Of a stretch of 64,000 nucleotides of DNA, positions 38,275 through 48,295 are shown piece after piece. The notes under the pieces were generated by a model, which saw only the letters and a list, made by a program, of their open reading frames with translations, did no database searches and was not told the origin of the DNA. The translations under genes were made by a program, and so were the position numbers. Positions within the stretch are counted from its first letter, which is position 1; every line of letters starts with the position of its first letter. The stretch is from Actinoplanes sp. L3-i22 (GTDB lineage Bacteria; Actinomycetota; Actinomycetes; Mycobacteriales; Micromonosporaceae): positions 62,001-126,000 of the forward strand of contig NZ_AP024745.1 of assembly GCF_019704555.1 (NCBI RefSeq), written 5' to 3'.

Positions 38275-38293
38275 TTGAGTGAAATACGCTCAA
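38275..38293. promoter_or_regulatory. HAIR operator upstream of clpB
   Basis: TTGAGT-N7-GCTCAA, one mismatch from the palindromic HspR operator, 44 bases before the clpB ATG. It resembles the dnaK operator at 30234-30252. Regulation by HspR is known for clpB in Streptomyces and mycobacteria. Confidence 0.82.
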
Positions 38294-38336
38294 GTCTGTT
38301 GGGTTACACCCGGTGGGACGCCGATCAGGGGAGCTC

Positions 38337-40922
38337 ATGAACGCCGAACGTTTGACCACCAAGAGCCGCGACGTGATCAAGGGCGCCGTGGCCAACGCCG
38401 CACAGAGCGGGCACGCCACGGTCGAGCCGTGGCACATGCTGCTCGCGCTTCTCGACACCGCCGGGTCCACCGCGCCCGCGCTGCTCCGGGCCGTCGGCGC
38501 CAACCCGGCCGACGTCCGCCGGGCCGCGGCCCGCGCCGTCGAGCAGCTGCCCAGCGCCCGCGGCTCGAGCACCGCCGAGCCCAGTCTCTCCCGCGAGTTC
38601 GTCAACGCGATCGGCGAGGCCGAGCTGATCGCCAAGCCGCTCGGCGATGAGTACATCTCGACCGAGCACCTGCTGGCCGGCCTGGCCCGGGTCGGCGGCG
38701 CGGTCGGCCAGACGCTGAAGACCGCCGGTGCCACCGAGGAGGCCCTGGTCACCGCGTTCCCCCAGGTGCGGGGTGGGGACCGGAAGGTGACCAACGCGGA
38801 TCCCGAGCAGACCTACAAGGCGCTGGAGAAGTACAGCGTCGACCTGACCGCGCTGGCTCGGGACGGCAAGATCGACCCGGTGATCGGGCGGGACGCCGAG
38901 ATCCGGCGCGTGGTGCAGGTGCTCTCCCGGCGTACGAAAAATAATCCGGTTTTGATCGGAGAGCCCGGTGTCGGCAAGACCGCGATCGTGGAGGGCCTGG
39001 CCCAGCGGATCGTCGCCGGTGACGTGCCGGAAAGCCTGCGCGACAAGAAACTGGTCTCCCTGGACCTCGGCGCGATGGTCGCCGGCGCGCAGTACCGGGG
39101 CCAGTTCGAGGAGCGGCTGAAGAGCGTGCTGGAGGAGATCCGCAGCTCGAACGGGCAGGTCGTGACATTCCTCGACGAGTTGCACACGGTCGTCGGCGCC
39201 GGCAAGGGCGAGGGCTCGATGGACGCCGGCAACATGCTCAAGCCGATGCTGGCCCGTGGTGAGCTGCGGATGGTCGGCGCCACCACGCTGGATGAGTACC
39301 GCGAGCACATCGAGAAGGACCCGGCGCTGGAGCGGCGCTTCCAGCCGGTCGTGGTCGGCGAGCCGACCGTCGAGGACACCATCGGCATCCTGCGCGGGCT
39401 CAAGGGTCGCTACGAGGCGCACCACCGGGTGCAGATCACCGACGCCGCGCTGGTCGCCGCGGCCAGCCTGTCCGACCGCTACATCAGCGACCGCTTCCTG
39501 CCGGACAAGGCGATCGACCTGATCGACGAGGCCGCCTCCCGGCTGCGTATGGAGATCGACTCCCGGCCGGTCGAGCTCGACCAGCTGCAGCGCCAGGTCG
39601 ACCGGATGCGGGTGGAGAAGCTCGCGCTCAGCAAGGAGACCGACCCCGCGTCGGTGGCCCGGCTGGAGCGGCTCGACCGCGACCTGGCCGACCGCGAGGA
39701 GGAGCTGACCGCGCTCAATGCCAGGTGGGAGCGCGAGCGCGGCGGGCTGAACCGGGTCGGTGAGCTGAAGAAGCAGCTCGACGAGGCGAAGGCGGCGCAG
39801 GAGCGGGCCCAGCGTGACGGCGACCTGCTGCAGGCCTCCCGCCTGCTCTACGAGGTGATCCCGGGCCTGGAGAAGGAGATGGAGGCCGCCGCCGAGACCG
39901 AGGAGGAGGACGCCGAGCCGCCGATGGTCAAGGAGGAGGTCGGCGCCGACGACATCGCCGAGGTGATCTCCGCGTGGACCGGCATCCCGGCCGGCCGGAT
40001 GATGGAGGGCGAGACCGCCAAGCTGCTCCGGATGGAGGAGTCCCTGCAGGCCAACGTGATCGGCCAGCGGGAGGCGGTGGCCGCGGTGGCCGGCGCGGTC
40101 CGGCGGGCGCGGGCCGGCATCGCCGACCCGGACCGGCCCACCGGCAGCTTCCTGTTCCTCGGCCCGACCGGTGTCGGCAAGACCGAGCTGGCCAAGGCGC
40201 TGGCCGGGTTCCTCTTCGACGACGAGCGCGCGATGGTCCGGATCGACATGAGCGAGTACGGCGAGAAGCACTCCGTCGCCCGGCTCGTCGGCGCCCCGCC
40301 CGGATACGTCGGGTATGAGGAGGGCGGCCAGCTGACCGAGGCGGTGCGGCGTCGGCCGTACAGCGTGGTCCTGCTCGACGAGGTGGAGAAGGCCCACCCG
40401 GACGTCTTCGACGTGCTGCTCCAGGTGCTCGACGACGGGCGGCTCACCGACGGCCAGGGCCGTACGGTCGACTTTCGCAACGCCATCCTGGTGCTGACCT
40501 CGAACCTGGGCTCGGCGACCGCCGACTTCACCATGAGCGACGAGGAACGAACCGACGAGGTGCTGGCCGTGGTCCGGGCGCACTTCAAGCCGGAATTCCT
40601 GAACCGGCTCGACGACATCGTCGTGTTCCACGCCCTGACCAGGAACGACCTGGTCCAGATCGTGGACCTCCAGCTCGGCCGGCTGCGGGCGCGGCTCGCC
40701 GAGCGGCGGCTCACGCTGTCGGTGGCCGAGCCCGCGGTGGACTGGCTGGGCGAGCACGGGTATGACCCGATCTACGGCGCGCGGCCGCTGCGCCGGCTGG
40801 TCCAGGCCACGATCGGGGACCTGCTGGCGAAGGCGTTGCTGGCCGGGGAGATCCAGGACGGCGACACCGTGGTGGTCACGCTGAACCCGGCGAAGGACGG
40901 GCTGTCGGTCCAGCGCGGCTGA
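38337..40922 (+). CDS. clpB: ATP-dependent disaggregase ClpB
   Basis: 861 residues, standard ClpB length. An N-terminal domain (1-145) is followed by NBD1 with Walker [14 protein letters not shown] (about 209) and the pore/lid motif [14 protein letters not shown]. The coiled-coil M domain is at about 395-525. NBD2 carries [16 protein letters not shown] (about 609) and [14 protein letters not shown], with [20 protein letters not shown]. It pulls aggregated proteins apart with DnaK/DnaJ. ATG 38337 follows GGGGAG; the HAIR operator lies just upstream. Confidence 0.97.
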   Translation: MNAERLTTKSRDVIKGAVANAAQSGHATVEPWHMLLALLDTAGSTAPALLRAVGANPADVRRAAARAVEQLPSARGSSTAEPSLSREFVNAIGEAELIAKPLGDEYISTEHLLAGLARVGGAVGQTLKTAGATEEALVTAFPQVRGGDRKVTNADPEQTYKALEKYSVDLTALARDGKIDPVIGRDAEIRRVVQVLSRRTKNNPVLIGEPGVGKTAIVEGLAQRIVAGDVPESLRDKKLVSLDLGAMVAGAQYRGQFEERLKSVLEEIRSSNGQVVTFLDELHTVVGAGKGEGSMDAGNMLKPMLARGELRMVGATTLDEYREHIEKDPALERRFQPVVVGEPTVEDTIGILRGLKGRYEAHHRVQITDAALVAAASLSDRYISDRFLPDKAIDLIDEAASRLRMEIDSRPVELDQLQRQVDRMRVEKLALSKETDPASVARLERLDRDLADREEELTALNARWERERGGLNRVGELKKQLDEAKAAQERAQRDGDLLQASRLLYEVIPGLEKEMEAAAETEEEDAEPPMVKEEVGADDIAEVISAWTGIPAGRMMEGETAKLLRMEESLQANVIGQREAVAAVAGAVRRARAGIADPDRPTGSFLFLGPTGVGKTELAKALAGFLFDDERAMVRIDMSEYGEKHSVARLVGAPPGYVGYEEGGQLTEAVRRRPYSVVLLDEVEKAHPDVFDVLLQVLDDGRLTDGQGRTVDFRNAILVLTSNLGSATADFTMSDEERTDEVLAVVRAHFKPEFLNRLDDIVVFHALTRNDLVQIVDLQLGRLRARLAERRLTLSVAEPAVDWLGEHGYDPIYGARPLRRLVQATIGDLLAKALLAGEIQDGDTVVVTLNPAKDGLSVQRG

Positions 40923-40942
40923 TCTTCCTACTTTCCTTGCAC

Positions 40943-40972
40943 AGAAGGGCCCCGGTCTCCCGGGGCCCTTCT
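40943..40972 (+). terminator. rho-independent terminator after clpB
   Basis: Perfect 13-bp stem AGAAGGGCCCCGG/CCGGGGCCCTTCT with a 4-nt loop, starting 21 bases after the clpB stop and ending in a short pyrimidine-rich stretch. Confidence 0.8.
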
Positions 40973-40989
40973 GCTATGCCACTGACCTG

Positions 40990-41166
40990 CTATGACACCG
41001 ACTCTCGATGCCGGTATGCGTGGGTCATCAGGAAGTCGGTGATGGCGTGCTCGCCGTCCGCGGACCAGATGCGGATGCCGTCTCGATGGAGTTGATATCG
41101 GACATCTTTGAATCGGGTCCGGGTGTCGTCATGGTGAACGACGGTCAGGGTGTCTGCGTGCGGCAT
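40990..41166 (-). CDS. small hypothetical protein, 58 residues
   Basis: Reads MPHADTLTVVHHDDTRTRFK from ATG 41166, with GGTGAG 4 bases upstream. Codon bias is moderate and the product looks like a small mixed alpha/beta protein rich in His and Asp (IRIWSADGEHAITDFLMTHA). No family is recognised. A GTG three codons upstream is an alternative start. Confidence 0.45.
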   Translation of the reverse strand: MPHADTLTVVHHDDTRTRFKDVRYQLHRDGIRIWSADGEHAITDFLMTHAYRHRESVS

Positions 41167-41513
41167 GGGACTCACCGGTCCTTGTCAGGTCTGGGGCGGC
41201 CGCGGTGTGGTCACGCGGCCGGCGCAATCGGGAAGGTGCCCGGATTCGGTCTGCCTCGGCCCCGGCTATGTATGAGCGGGGCGGGCGACTCGTGTGGGCA
41301 AGGGGCGTCGTCGAAGGTCTCTGGTCCCTGACGGACGCCACGAGATGCAAGTCTAGGTGCTGTCGTCCAGCCATGTCGCCCCTCGAACGAGCGACCCTTT
41401 GCGGGCATTTGCGTCATCGTCGCCCGATGTTGCCACAGCGTTGCCCAGCGTGCGTGCCGGTCGCGGGACCTGGTTCGAGACCGATACCGTGAATGGATCT
41501 AGAGGAGGACTCT
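41167..41513. other. 347-bp intergenic region without a supported gene
   Basis: Frames on both strands here have irregular codon bias and no convincing start. The right end holds GAGGAGG immediately before the next gene. I see no terminator, tRNA or recognised RNA element. Confidence 0.4.
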
Positions 41514-43397
41514 GTGACCGTTCCCACATATCCGCCGCCGCCCTACTCGGCGGCGCCGCCGCCACAGGGTCGCCCAGTTACCGTGACCGTTGCGTCGGCG
41601 CTGCTCTTCATTGTTGCCGTGGCCCAGGTGGGGTATGCGATCCTCGCCTTCGTCGGGCTCGGCCAGGCCGGGCAGGTCTACGACGAGGCGTACAGCGGCA
41701 CGGAGCTCGACGGGCTCGGCGGGGGCATCGTCGGATTCTCGGTGATGCTGGTCGTGCTCTATCTGATCTTCGCGATCGGGTTGGGGCTGCTCGGCTTCTT
41801 CAACCTTCGCGGTAAGCAGCCGGCGCGGGTGATCACCTGGGTCGTCTCCGGGGTGCTGATGTGCTGCGCGGTGCTCGTGCCGGCTACGACGACGGTGCTG
41901 GTCAGCGACTTTGCGGAAGTGGTCGCGGGGCAGTCGTCGGGTGGGTCGAGTGGGCTGCCTACCCAGCGGGAGTTGGATGCTCGGCTTGCGGGGGTGGTGC
42001 CGGACTGGCTCGGGACGGTTGGGGTCTGGTTCACGGTGCTCACTTTGGGGGCGCTGATCGTTGCGGTGATTTTGCTGGTGGTGCCGCCGTCGAATCGGTA
42101 CTTCCGGAAGCCGGTGGGTGGATGGAGTCCGTATCAGCCGGGGTTCTCTGGGGGGTATGGGCAGCAGCCAGGGTTTGGGCAGGCTTATCCGGCGGGTTAT
42201 GGGCAGCCTGGTTTTGGCCAGCCTGGACAACCGGGCTTTGGTCAGCCGGCTCAGCCCGGCTTTGGCCAGCCTGGTTTTGGTCAGGCCGGCCAGCCTGGTT
42301 TTGGTCAGTCGGGTCAGCCCGGCCAGCCTGGCTTTGAGCAGCCGGGGCAGCCGGGGCAACAGCCCGAGCAGTCGGGTCAGGCGGGCCAGTTCGGTGCCCC
42401 TGGGCAGCAGCCCGGTCAGCCGGGCCAGTTTGGCGCGCCTGGCCAGTTCGGTCAGCCCGGACAAATCGGTCAGCCCGGGCAGCCTGCGCAGCCGGGAGCC
42501 GGCCATCCTGGGCAGCCCGGTTTTGGGCAGCCTCAGCCGGGGTTCGGTCAGCCCGAGTTCGGTCAGCCGGGGTCGCCCCAGGCCGGGCAGCCGGCTTTCG
42601 GGCAGCCGGGGTCGCCGCAGGCCGGGCAGCCGGCTTTCGGACAGCCGGGGCAGCCCGCGCCCGGTCTGCCGCCGTACCCGGGTCAGCCCTCCTACGGCCC
42701 GCCCGCCGGGACCCAGCCGTACCCGGGTCAACCTGGGCCGTACCCGGGAAGCGCCGGCACCTACCCGCCGCCCGTTCCGCCGGGTGAGCCCGGCAACCCG
42801 TGGCAGCCGTCGTCCGCGCCGCCCTCGTCGACGCCGCCCTTCTCCGGGCCGCCGTCGTATGGGCCGCCGTCGTACGGACCCCCGGCCTATGGCCCGCCGG
42901 CCTATGGCCCGCCGGCCTATGGACCTCCGTCTTACGGCCCCCCGGCTTACGGGCCGCCCTCTTATGGGCCGCCTACCTACGGGCCGCCGGCCTCGCAGGC
43001 TCCGGCTTCGCCGCTGGACGAGTTCGGTCCGCCGAGTGACCCCTGGCAGTTGCCGCCCACACCTACCGACCCGCCTTCCGGGGCGGTGCCCGGCACGTCC
43101 ACCGACGCATCGGCTTCGGCGCCTGGTCCGGTCTCTGACTCGCCGGCCGGTTCGGTGTCCGACGCGCTGCCTGGTTCGTCGGCCGGTTCGGTGTCCGACG
43201 CGCTGCCTGGTTCGTCGGCCGGTTCGGTGCCCGACTCGTCGTCTGGGTCGTTGCCCGGGTCGTTGCCCGGGTCGTCGTCTGGTGAGCAACCTCCTTCTGC
43301 TGCCTCGGCCTCCGGGGAACAGGGCGAGCAGCCGCCGGCCGCGCCCCACTCCGCTCCGCCCGCCGATGAGCAAAGGCCGCCGCGCGACTCGGCCTGA
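41514..43397 (+). CDS. four-helix membrane protein with very long Gly/Gln/Pro-rich tail
   Basis: 627 residues from GTG 41514, preceded by GAGGAGG at 6 bases. After a Pro-rich lead, four hydrophobic segments occupy about 22-185 ([79 protein letters not shown]). The rest is low complexity: Gly-Gln-Pro-Phe repeats (GFGQPGQP type), then [10 protein letters not shown] repeats, then Ser/Gly/Asp-rich repeats. No catalytic domain is seen. The next gene is a paralogue in layout. The tail may mediate weak multivalent contacts in the cytoplasm; this is inference. Confidence 0.75.
   Translation: MTVPTYPPPPYSAAPPPQGRPVTVTVASALLFIVAVAQVGYAILAFVGLGQAGQVYDEAYSGTELDGLGGGIVGFSVMLVVLYLIFAIGLGLLGFFNLRGKQPARVITWVVSGVLMCCAVLVPATTTVLVSDFAEVVAGQSSGGSSGLPTQRELDARLAGVVPDWLGTVGVWFTVLTLGALIVAVILLVVPPSNRYFRKPVGGWSPYQPGFSGGYGQQPGFGQAYPAGYGQPGFGQPGQPGFGQPAQPGFGQPGFGQAGQPGFGQSGQPGQPGFEQPGQPGQQPEQSGQAGQFGAPGQQPGQPGQFGAPGQFGQPGQIGQPGQPAQPGAGHPGQPGFGQPQPGFGQPEFGQPGSPQAGQPAFGQPGSPQAGQPAFGQPGQPAPGLPPYPGQPSYGPPAGTQPYPGQPGPYPGSAGTYPPPVPPGEPGNPWQPSSAPPSSTPPFSGPPSYGPPSYGPPAYGPPAYGPPAYGPPSYGPPAYGPPSYGPPTYGPPASQAPASPLDEFGPPSDPWQLPPTPTDPPSGAVPGTSTDASASAPGPVSDSPAGSVSDALPGSSAGSVSDALPGSSAGSVPDSSSGSLPGSLPGSSSGEQPPSAASASGEQGEQPPAAPHSAPPADEQRPPRDSA
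42145..42990 (+). repeat. coding tandem repeats (GFGQPGQP and YGPPAYGPP)
   Basis: Within the preceding gene, about 500 bp repeat units of 24-36 bp encoding GFGQPGQP variants. From about 42850 a 15- to 30-bp unit encodes [11 protein letters not shown]. Such DNA is prone to slippage and length change between strains. Confidence 0.7.
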
Positions 43398-43553
43398 CCA
43401 TCGGCGTCCGCCCATCCTGCCCGACGTTTTTCCGAACCGGCCCGCTTGTCCACAGGCGGGCCGGTTCGTTTATCCACAGGCGCTCTGGTCCGCCCGCGGC
43501 GGGTGTTCGATACGCGATAGGTTTCTGCCAGCCGAACACCGCGGGAGCCATCG

Positions 43554-45320
43554 ATGTCGTACGCAGCCATGCCACCCGTCACCGCGCCTCCGCCGCCCGG
43601 CGGCGAGCGACCGCCTGCCGTGACGACCGCGTCCGTCCTGCTCTGGCTGATGGGCGCGGCCGGCCTCTGCTATGCCGTTGCCACGGTCGCCATCGCCCCC
43701 GGCACGGTCAGCCGGTTCCGGGATGCGGCCACCGGCGAGACCGCGGACAACTTCGTCACCGTCGTCTGGCTGGACGCGGCACTCGCCGCGGTTCTGTCGA
43801 TCCTGTTCTTCGCGCTCTTCGCGGTGCTGGGGCTGGGCCTGCGCCGGGGCAGCCGGGTGGCGCGCACGGTTGCGCTGGTGCTGTCCGTGCTGGGCACGCT
43901 CGGCGGCCTCGCGTCGTTCCTCACGGTGCTGGTGCAGCGCTCCGGCGACCCGGCGCCGGGGTCGATCAGCGACGCGCTGAGCTCGGCGTACCCGGAAGGT
44001 TGGATCGGCCTCAACATCGTCGTCTCCGCCCTCCAGGTCCTTGCCTACCTCGCTGTCGGCGCCATGCTCCTGGTCGCCCCACGCACTTTCTTCGGCCACG
44101 CCCCCAAGCAGTCCCACAACCCTGCCTACGGCCCCCAGCCCAACCCGTTCGGCGCCCCCAACCCGTTCGGCCCGCCCGGTGCGGCAGGCCCGTTCGGTCC
44201 GCCCGGTGCGGCCGGTCCGCCCAGCCCGTTCGGCCCGCAGGCCGGCCCCTATGGCCCGCCGACAGCCTTCGACGGTTCGTCGGCCGGCTATGGCATGCCG
44301 GGCACGCCTGGCGGTCCCGCCTCGCCTTACGGCCCGCCGACTGCTCCAGGCGGCTCGGCCTCGCCTTATGGCCCGCCGAGCACCTCTGGCGGCCCGGCCT
44401 CGCCTTATGGCCCGCCGACCGCCCCAGGCGGCCCGGCCACGCCTTTCGGAATGCCGACCGGACCCGGTGGCCCAGCCGCGCCCTACGGAATGCCGACCGG
44501 ACCTGGCGGCCCAGCCGCGCCCTACGGAATGCCGACCGCTCCCGGTGGCCCGGCGTCGCCTTACGGTGCGCCGACTGCCCCTGGCGGCCCGGCGTCGCCC
44601 TACGCCCCGCAGCCGGGCATGCCCCACGGATCGCAGCCGGGGCTGCCGTATGCGACGGCGTCTTCCTGGGCGCCTTCCGGCGAGACGGCCCCTCCGTTCT
44701 TCCCCGGAACTGCGTCCAGCGATTCCTCGGGAACCCCGTCGGGCTACGCGCCCCCGGTGCAGAACTCCCCGTATGCACCCCCTGGTCCAGCCGGGTTCAC
44801 TCCGCCCGTGCCGCCGTCCGTAGACCCTTCGGCCTACATGCGGCCCATGCCCACGCCACCGGCCGTCGGCACCCCGTCAGCGCCGCCCGCCGTAGACCAT
44901 TCGGCTCACGCATCGACCGACCAGCCGCCCGCCCTACAGAGCGGCTATCCACCGGTCGGCGGCTTCTCGCCCCCGTCGCCCGCAGCCACCCCGTCGACCG
45001 GCGCACCCGTCGACGCGCAGGCCGCAGCGTCGGACGGCAATGCTCCCGTTAGCACCCCTGACCGCGCCAGCTCGACCGTCGCACCCGAGGCCGCTGCGCC
45101 CCAGGCATCCCAGACCACTGCCGCAGATGCAGCGCTCAAGAGCAGCGAGTCTGCGAGCACTGCGCCTGCGAGCACGGCGCCTGCGGTCGCGCCCGAGGAC
45201 AGCGCGTCGAAGGCAGTGCCCGAGGGCTCTGCGGCTGAGACTGCCGGGTCTGGGGCTGCCGGGTCCGGCCTTACAAGTTCGTCGGAGGACAACAAGTCCA
45301 CGGATACGCCCAACCGCTAA
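43554..45320 (+). CDS. four-helix membrane protein with long Pro/Gly/Ala-rich tail
   Basis: 588 residues. It has the same plan as the preceding gene: a Pro-rich lead, four hydrophobic segments (about 24-175; TASVLLWLMGAAGLCYAVAT, LAAVLSILFFALFAVLGLGL, VARTVALVLSVLGTLGGLAS, VVSALQVLAYLAVGAMLLVA), then about 400 low-complexity residues. These include about nine copies of a 14-residue PYGPPTAPGGPAS-type unit and an Ala/Ser/Pro/acidic end. GGGAG precedes the ATG by 8 bases. It probably shares a function with its neighbour; no known role. Confidence 0.75.
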   Translation: MSYAAMPPVTAPPPPGGERPPAVTTASVLLWLMGAAGLCYAVATVAIAPGTVSRFRDAATGETADNFVTVVWLDAALAAVLSILFFALFAVLGLGLRRGSRVARTVALVLSVLGTLGGLASFLTVLVQRSGDPAPGSISDALSSAYPEGWIGLNIVVSALQVLAYLAVGAMLLVAPRTFFGHAPKQSHNPAYGPQPNPFGAPNPFGPPGAAGPFGPPGAAGPPSPFGPQAGPYGPPTAFDGSSAGYGMPGTPGGPASPYGPPTAPGGSASPYGPPSTSGGPASPYGPPTAPGGPATPFGMPTGPGGPAAPYGMPTGPGGPAAPYGMPTAPGGPASPYGAPTAPGGPASPYAPQPGMPHGSQPGLPYATASSWAPSGETAPPFFPGTASSDSSGTPSGYAPPVQNSPYAPPGPAGFTPPVPPSVDPSAYMRPMPTPPAVGTPSAPPAVDHSAHASTDQPPALQSGYPPVGGFSPPSPAATPSTGAPVDAQAAASDGNAPVSTPDRASSTVAPEAAAPQASQTTAADAALKSSESASTAPASTAPAVAPEDSASKAVPEGSAAETAGSGAAGSGLTSSSEDNKSTDTPNR

Positions 45321-46914
45321 GACCGCGCCTGAGGGCACGGCAGCCCGGCGCCCGCTACCGGCGAGATCGGGCCGGGGATCGGTGCGGTGCTGGTCCGGTT
45401 CCGGCTGCAGAGGGCGGGGCTCGGCCTCGGCTCGTCTGTGGGAGGGCCGGCTGCGGGCGTTGGCGCGGCTCGGCTCCGGCTAGATCGGGCTGCGGGGATC
45501 GGTGCGGCTCCGGTTCGGTTCCGTGTGTGAGCGATGCGCGGTTCCGCGTGGGCGGGGCGCGGCTTCGGGTGTGGGCGGGGCGCGGTTCCGCGCGTGGGCG
45601 GGGCCGCGGCCTCGGGTGTGGGTGATGCGCGGCTTCGCGCGTGGGCGAGGCACGGTTCCGTGCGTGGGCAGGCCGCGATTTTGGCCGGGCCGGGGTGTGG
45701 CTTCGGCTGTGGGTGTCAGCGGGGGCTCCAAGGCGACTCCCCGAAGAACAGGCGCGGGCGCGCACCGATCGACCTCTCTGAGATTGGTTCGCGTCTCTGG
45801 CGGGTACGACCATGCCTCAGTCGGGTGACCCGACCACGACCTCTCCCGACAACCCCAGGGCGGAAATTTTTTCCAGTGATGCTGATAAGTGGCTGAGTCC
45901 CAACGACGATCGTCAGCCACCGTGACGCAGTGTCCGGGCACCATCCCAGACGTGACTTCGGCTACAGAGAGTGGCCAAGGACACATCAAGGACCGTCCAC
46001 GGCCGGATGATCCGACGCCGAACCGGCCCGCGCCTGGATCCGATGACGAATACTGCCGGTTGTCATCAGAGTGACCATGCGGAAGGACGGCTAGATCCGG
46101 TTCCGTATCGACGACTGTGGGTCACTCGAACGGGTACAGACGGTTTCCTTCACCGTCACCCGATCGGCTGTCCGGATACCACTAGATCGGCCATCCGGTG
46201 GGTGTTTTCGCCTGGATGGACAAACGTGATTCCTGGGGTTCACAGCACTCTCACAGCGCGGCTACCAGGTCATCTTGAGGGGTGGATGGGTACCGTGGCG
46301 GTGTTAGCTGCTTTGAGCTGCATCTATGGTCGCCGGAAAGGTCGAGACCCGTTGTCTGATCGGTAAACCTTCTTTACAGAGGCATGTAGAGACCTGGGTC
46401 AATAGTTCGGTTCCGCCCCGGCGGGGCGAAAGATTCCGGTTTCCTTCAAGCCAGTACGCTCGATGTCATGAAGGCACGGCACGACCTGGGTAAATTCATC
46501 ACTGAATTGCCCGTCGCGCAGCGTGGCGTCGTGCTTTCATCGGGTCGTGAGGCGCGTAGCGACCTGTTGATCGCGCAGCGTGGCGTGATGATGTCGACGC
46601 GTTCCGTGCCGAGCATCGTTGTCAGTCGGTGAACCGAAACAATCGATGAATCGACAATGTGGGTTGGCTCACCCTCCAGAAGGGGATCGAGAGCTCGACA
46701 CGGATGGGTAGCGACCAAGTGGCGGCTGAGGCGTTGCAGGAGGCAGAGACCGAAGTCGGTGCGGCGGAAAGGTTGATCGGATGGGCGGCGCGGTTCGAGA
46801 GTCCGACTCGCGTCAGCGATCAACCGACACGGTGATCGATGTCGGCCTTACGGCCTGAAAGTTAACCGGTTCGTTCCTGCGTACATGCAGGAGAATCGAT
46901 GCAGTTGGGGAAGG
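45321..46914. other. 1.6-kb region without a supported gene, low coding signal
   Basis: Frames across this stretch lack the strong third-position G/C of the flanking genes. Contents I can name: a GATCGGTGCGG-containing direct repeat (about 45374 and 45498), the ~23-bp tandem repeats at 45534-45710, a 16-bp direct repeat TCGCGCAGCGTGGCGT at 46514-46529 and 46571-46586, and AT-richer sequence from about 45860. It could be decayed coding sequence or a former insertion site. No transposase, integrase or attachment site was recognised. Confidence 0.5.
45534..45710. repeat. ~23-bp imperfect tandem repeats
   Basis: About seven units of the form GCGCGGTTCCGCGTGGGCG with variable ends, 22-24 bp each, alternating GGTTCC and GGCTTC versions. 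They are outside any supported gene. Within each unit GCGCGG and CCGCG-type arms can pair weakly. Confidence 0.6.
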
Positions 46915-47292
46915 ATGGAGATCGTGGGAACTGCGTTGGCGGAAATGACGATGCCTCAGATCTCGCCGCTTGCCGGCGAGCCGATTGAACGCGCTGACGC
47001 CGAGCGCCTGGCGGGAGTGCTGAAGGCGCTCGCCGACCCGGCCCGGCTGCGGCTGCTCAGCCTTATTCAGTCCGCGACGGACGGTGAGGCCTGTGTCTGC
47101 GACTTGACGGCTCCCTTGGGCCTCTCGCAGCCGACCGTGAGTCACCACCTGCGGATCCTGACCGAGGCGGGTCTGCTGGAGCGGGAGAAGCGGGGCGTGT
47201 GGGCGTACTACCGCCTCGTGCCTGCCGCTATTGCCACCATTGCGGACCTGTTGACGCCGCCCCGCAAGCGGGCGACGAAGAAGGCTCGCTGA
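46915..47292 (+). CDS. ArsR/SmtB-family metal-responsive repressor
   Basis: 125 residues from ATG 46915; ATG 46948 and a GTG at 46924 are alternatives. The winged helix-turn-helix has LAGVLKALADPARLRLLSLI and LSQPTVSHHLRILTEAGLLE. The metal site motif is CVCDLT (ACVCDLTAPLGL), as in ArsR proteins that sense As(III)/Sb(III) or other soft metals. No ars transport gene lies in the window; the next gene is a class II aldolase 97 bases away. The C-terminal basic tail is RKRATKKAR. Confidence 0.88.
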   Translation: MEIVGTALAEMTMPQISPLAGEPIERADAERLAGVLKALADPARLRLLSLIQSATDGEACVCDLTAPLGLSQPTVSHHLRILTEAGLLEREKRGVWAYYRLVPAAIATIADLLTPPRKRATKKAR

Positions 47293-47388
47293 TCCGTGGG
47301 CAATGCCTGGCGTCACTGAAACATGGGGGCGTGACGCCAGGCCGAAGACCTCTTCCCTGGCCACCCCTGGCGATTCGAGGAGGAACGG

Positions 47389-48063
47389 GTGAACTACGTG
47401 CCCGGTGACCTGCGTGACCAGCTCGCGCATGTGGGTTACGACGTGGTCCAGTCCGGCCTTGTCTGCGGCTCCGGCGGCAACCTGTCCGCCCGGATCCCCG
47501 ACGAGGAAGCCATCTGGGTCACCGCGAGCGGTGCCTGGCTCGACCGGCTCAGCCGGGCGGCCTTCGTGCCGGTTCGTGTCACGGACGGTGAGCCCGCGAC
47601 GATTGGCGCCCTGCCACCGCCGCGTGTCGATCCGACCAGCGAGCTCGCCCTGCATCTCGCGCTCTACCGGGCCCGCCCGGATGTCAACGCCGTGGTGCAC
47701 CTGCACCCGCAGACGGCGTTGCTGCTCGATGCGCTCGGTGAGCACATCCGGATCGTCACGACGGACCATGCGTTCTATCTGCGCCGGGTGTCGACCGTGC
47801 CGTTCCGGCTGCCGGGCACGACCGAGCTCGCCGCCCTGACGGCGGCGATGGCCGCGGACGGCACCGACTGTCTGGTGCTCAGCCAGCACGGCTGCGTGGT
47901 CATGGGGGACTCGGTGGAGCTGGCGCACAAGCGCGCCCGCAATCTCGAGGAAGCCGCCTCGCTGACGTACAAGGCGCTGGCCGCCGGCCGGTTGGAGAAC
48001 CTTCGGGACTGCCCGGAGGAGTTTGTGGAACGGCTTTCCGGGTCCGTGGCGATCACCGTCTGA
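47389..48063 (+). CDS. class II aldolase/adducin family protein (fuculose-phosphate-aldolase-like)
   Basis: 224 residues from GTG, 6 bases after GAGGAGG. SGGNLSARIPD (phosphate-binding region) and VTASGAWLDRL open the fold. The zinc ligands are the two His in VVHLHPQTALLL and the later His in LSQHGCVVMGD. Such enzymes cleave L-fuculose-1-phosphate or related sugar phosphates by retro-aldol reaction, or dehydrate or epimerise them. The substrate is not assignable. It is monocistronic with a double hairpin after it. Confidence 0.85.
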   Translation: MNYVPGDLRDQLAHVGYDVVQSGLVCGSGGNLSARIPDEEAIWVTASGAWLDRLSRAAFVPVRVTDGEPATIGALPPPRVDPTSELALHLALYRARPDVNAVVHLHPQTALLLDALGEHIRIVTTDHAFYLRRVSTVPFRLPGTTELAALTAAMAADGTDCLVLSQHGCVVMGDSVELAHKRARNLEEAASLTYKALAAGRLENLRDCPEEFVERLSGSVAITV

Positions 48064-48085
48064 GCGGACCCACCCAATGACGCTG

Positions 48086-48159
48086 CCAGCCGGCCGTCCC
48101 TAAGGCCGGCTGGATCGCGTCCGCCCCGAGCCTGGCCGAGACGACGGCCAGGCTTTTTG
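48086..48159 (+). terminator. tandem hairpin terminator after the aldolase
   Basis: First a 10-bp stem CCAGCCGGCC/GGCCGGCTGG (48086-48113), then a 10-bp stem AGCCTGGCCG/CGGCCAGGCT (48129-48154) followed by a T-run (TTTTTGT). The second is a textbook intrinsic terminator. Confidence 0.88.
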
Positions 48160-48295
48160 TGTGCCAGGGCAAAGATCAACGGCAAGATCAAGATCCGATT
48201 GAGGTACGGACGAAGCACACCGTCCCCCAGGCCCCGGGAAACACCTCGGCCGGCCCTGGATGGATCCAGGACCGGCCGGAAGTGGTGGACCGAGG

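Noticed and set aside
41499..43415. 638-residue Arg-rich minus-strand frame
   Set aside because: It is antisense to the four-helix protein with the Gly/Gln/Pro tail, which has hydrophobic helices and a strong ribosome binding site.
45534..45710. Short tandem repeats considered as a CRISPR array
   Set aside because: Units are contiguous and degenerate with no unique spacers, and no cas genes are present.
45971..46366. 131-residue plus-strand frame in the 1.6-kb gap
   Set aside because: Codon bias is unlike the neighbouring genes, no binding site precedes it, and no motif is recognisable.
46468..46632. 54-residue plus-strand frame with a duplicated AQRGV element
   Set aside because: Third-position G/C is only about 72 percent, there is no ribosome binding site, and the duplication comes from a 16-bp direct repeat. 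It may be a relic.
46446..46823. 125-residue minus-strand frame
   Set aside because: Weak codon bias and no recognisable domain; it overlaps the direct repeats and looks non-coding.
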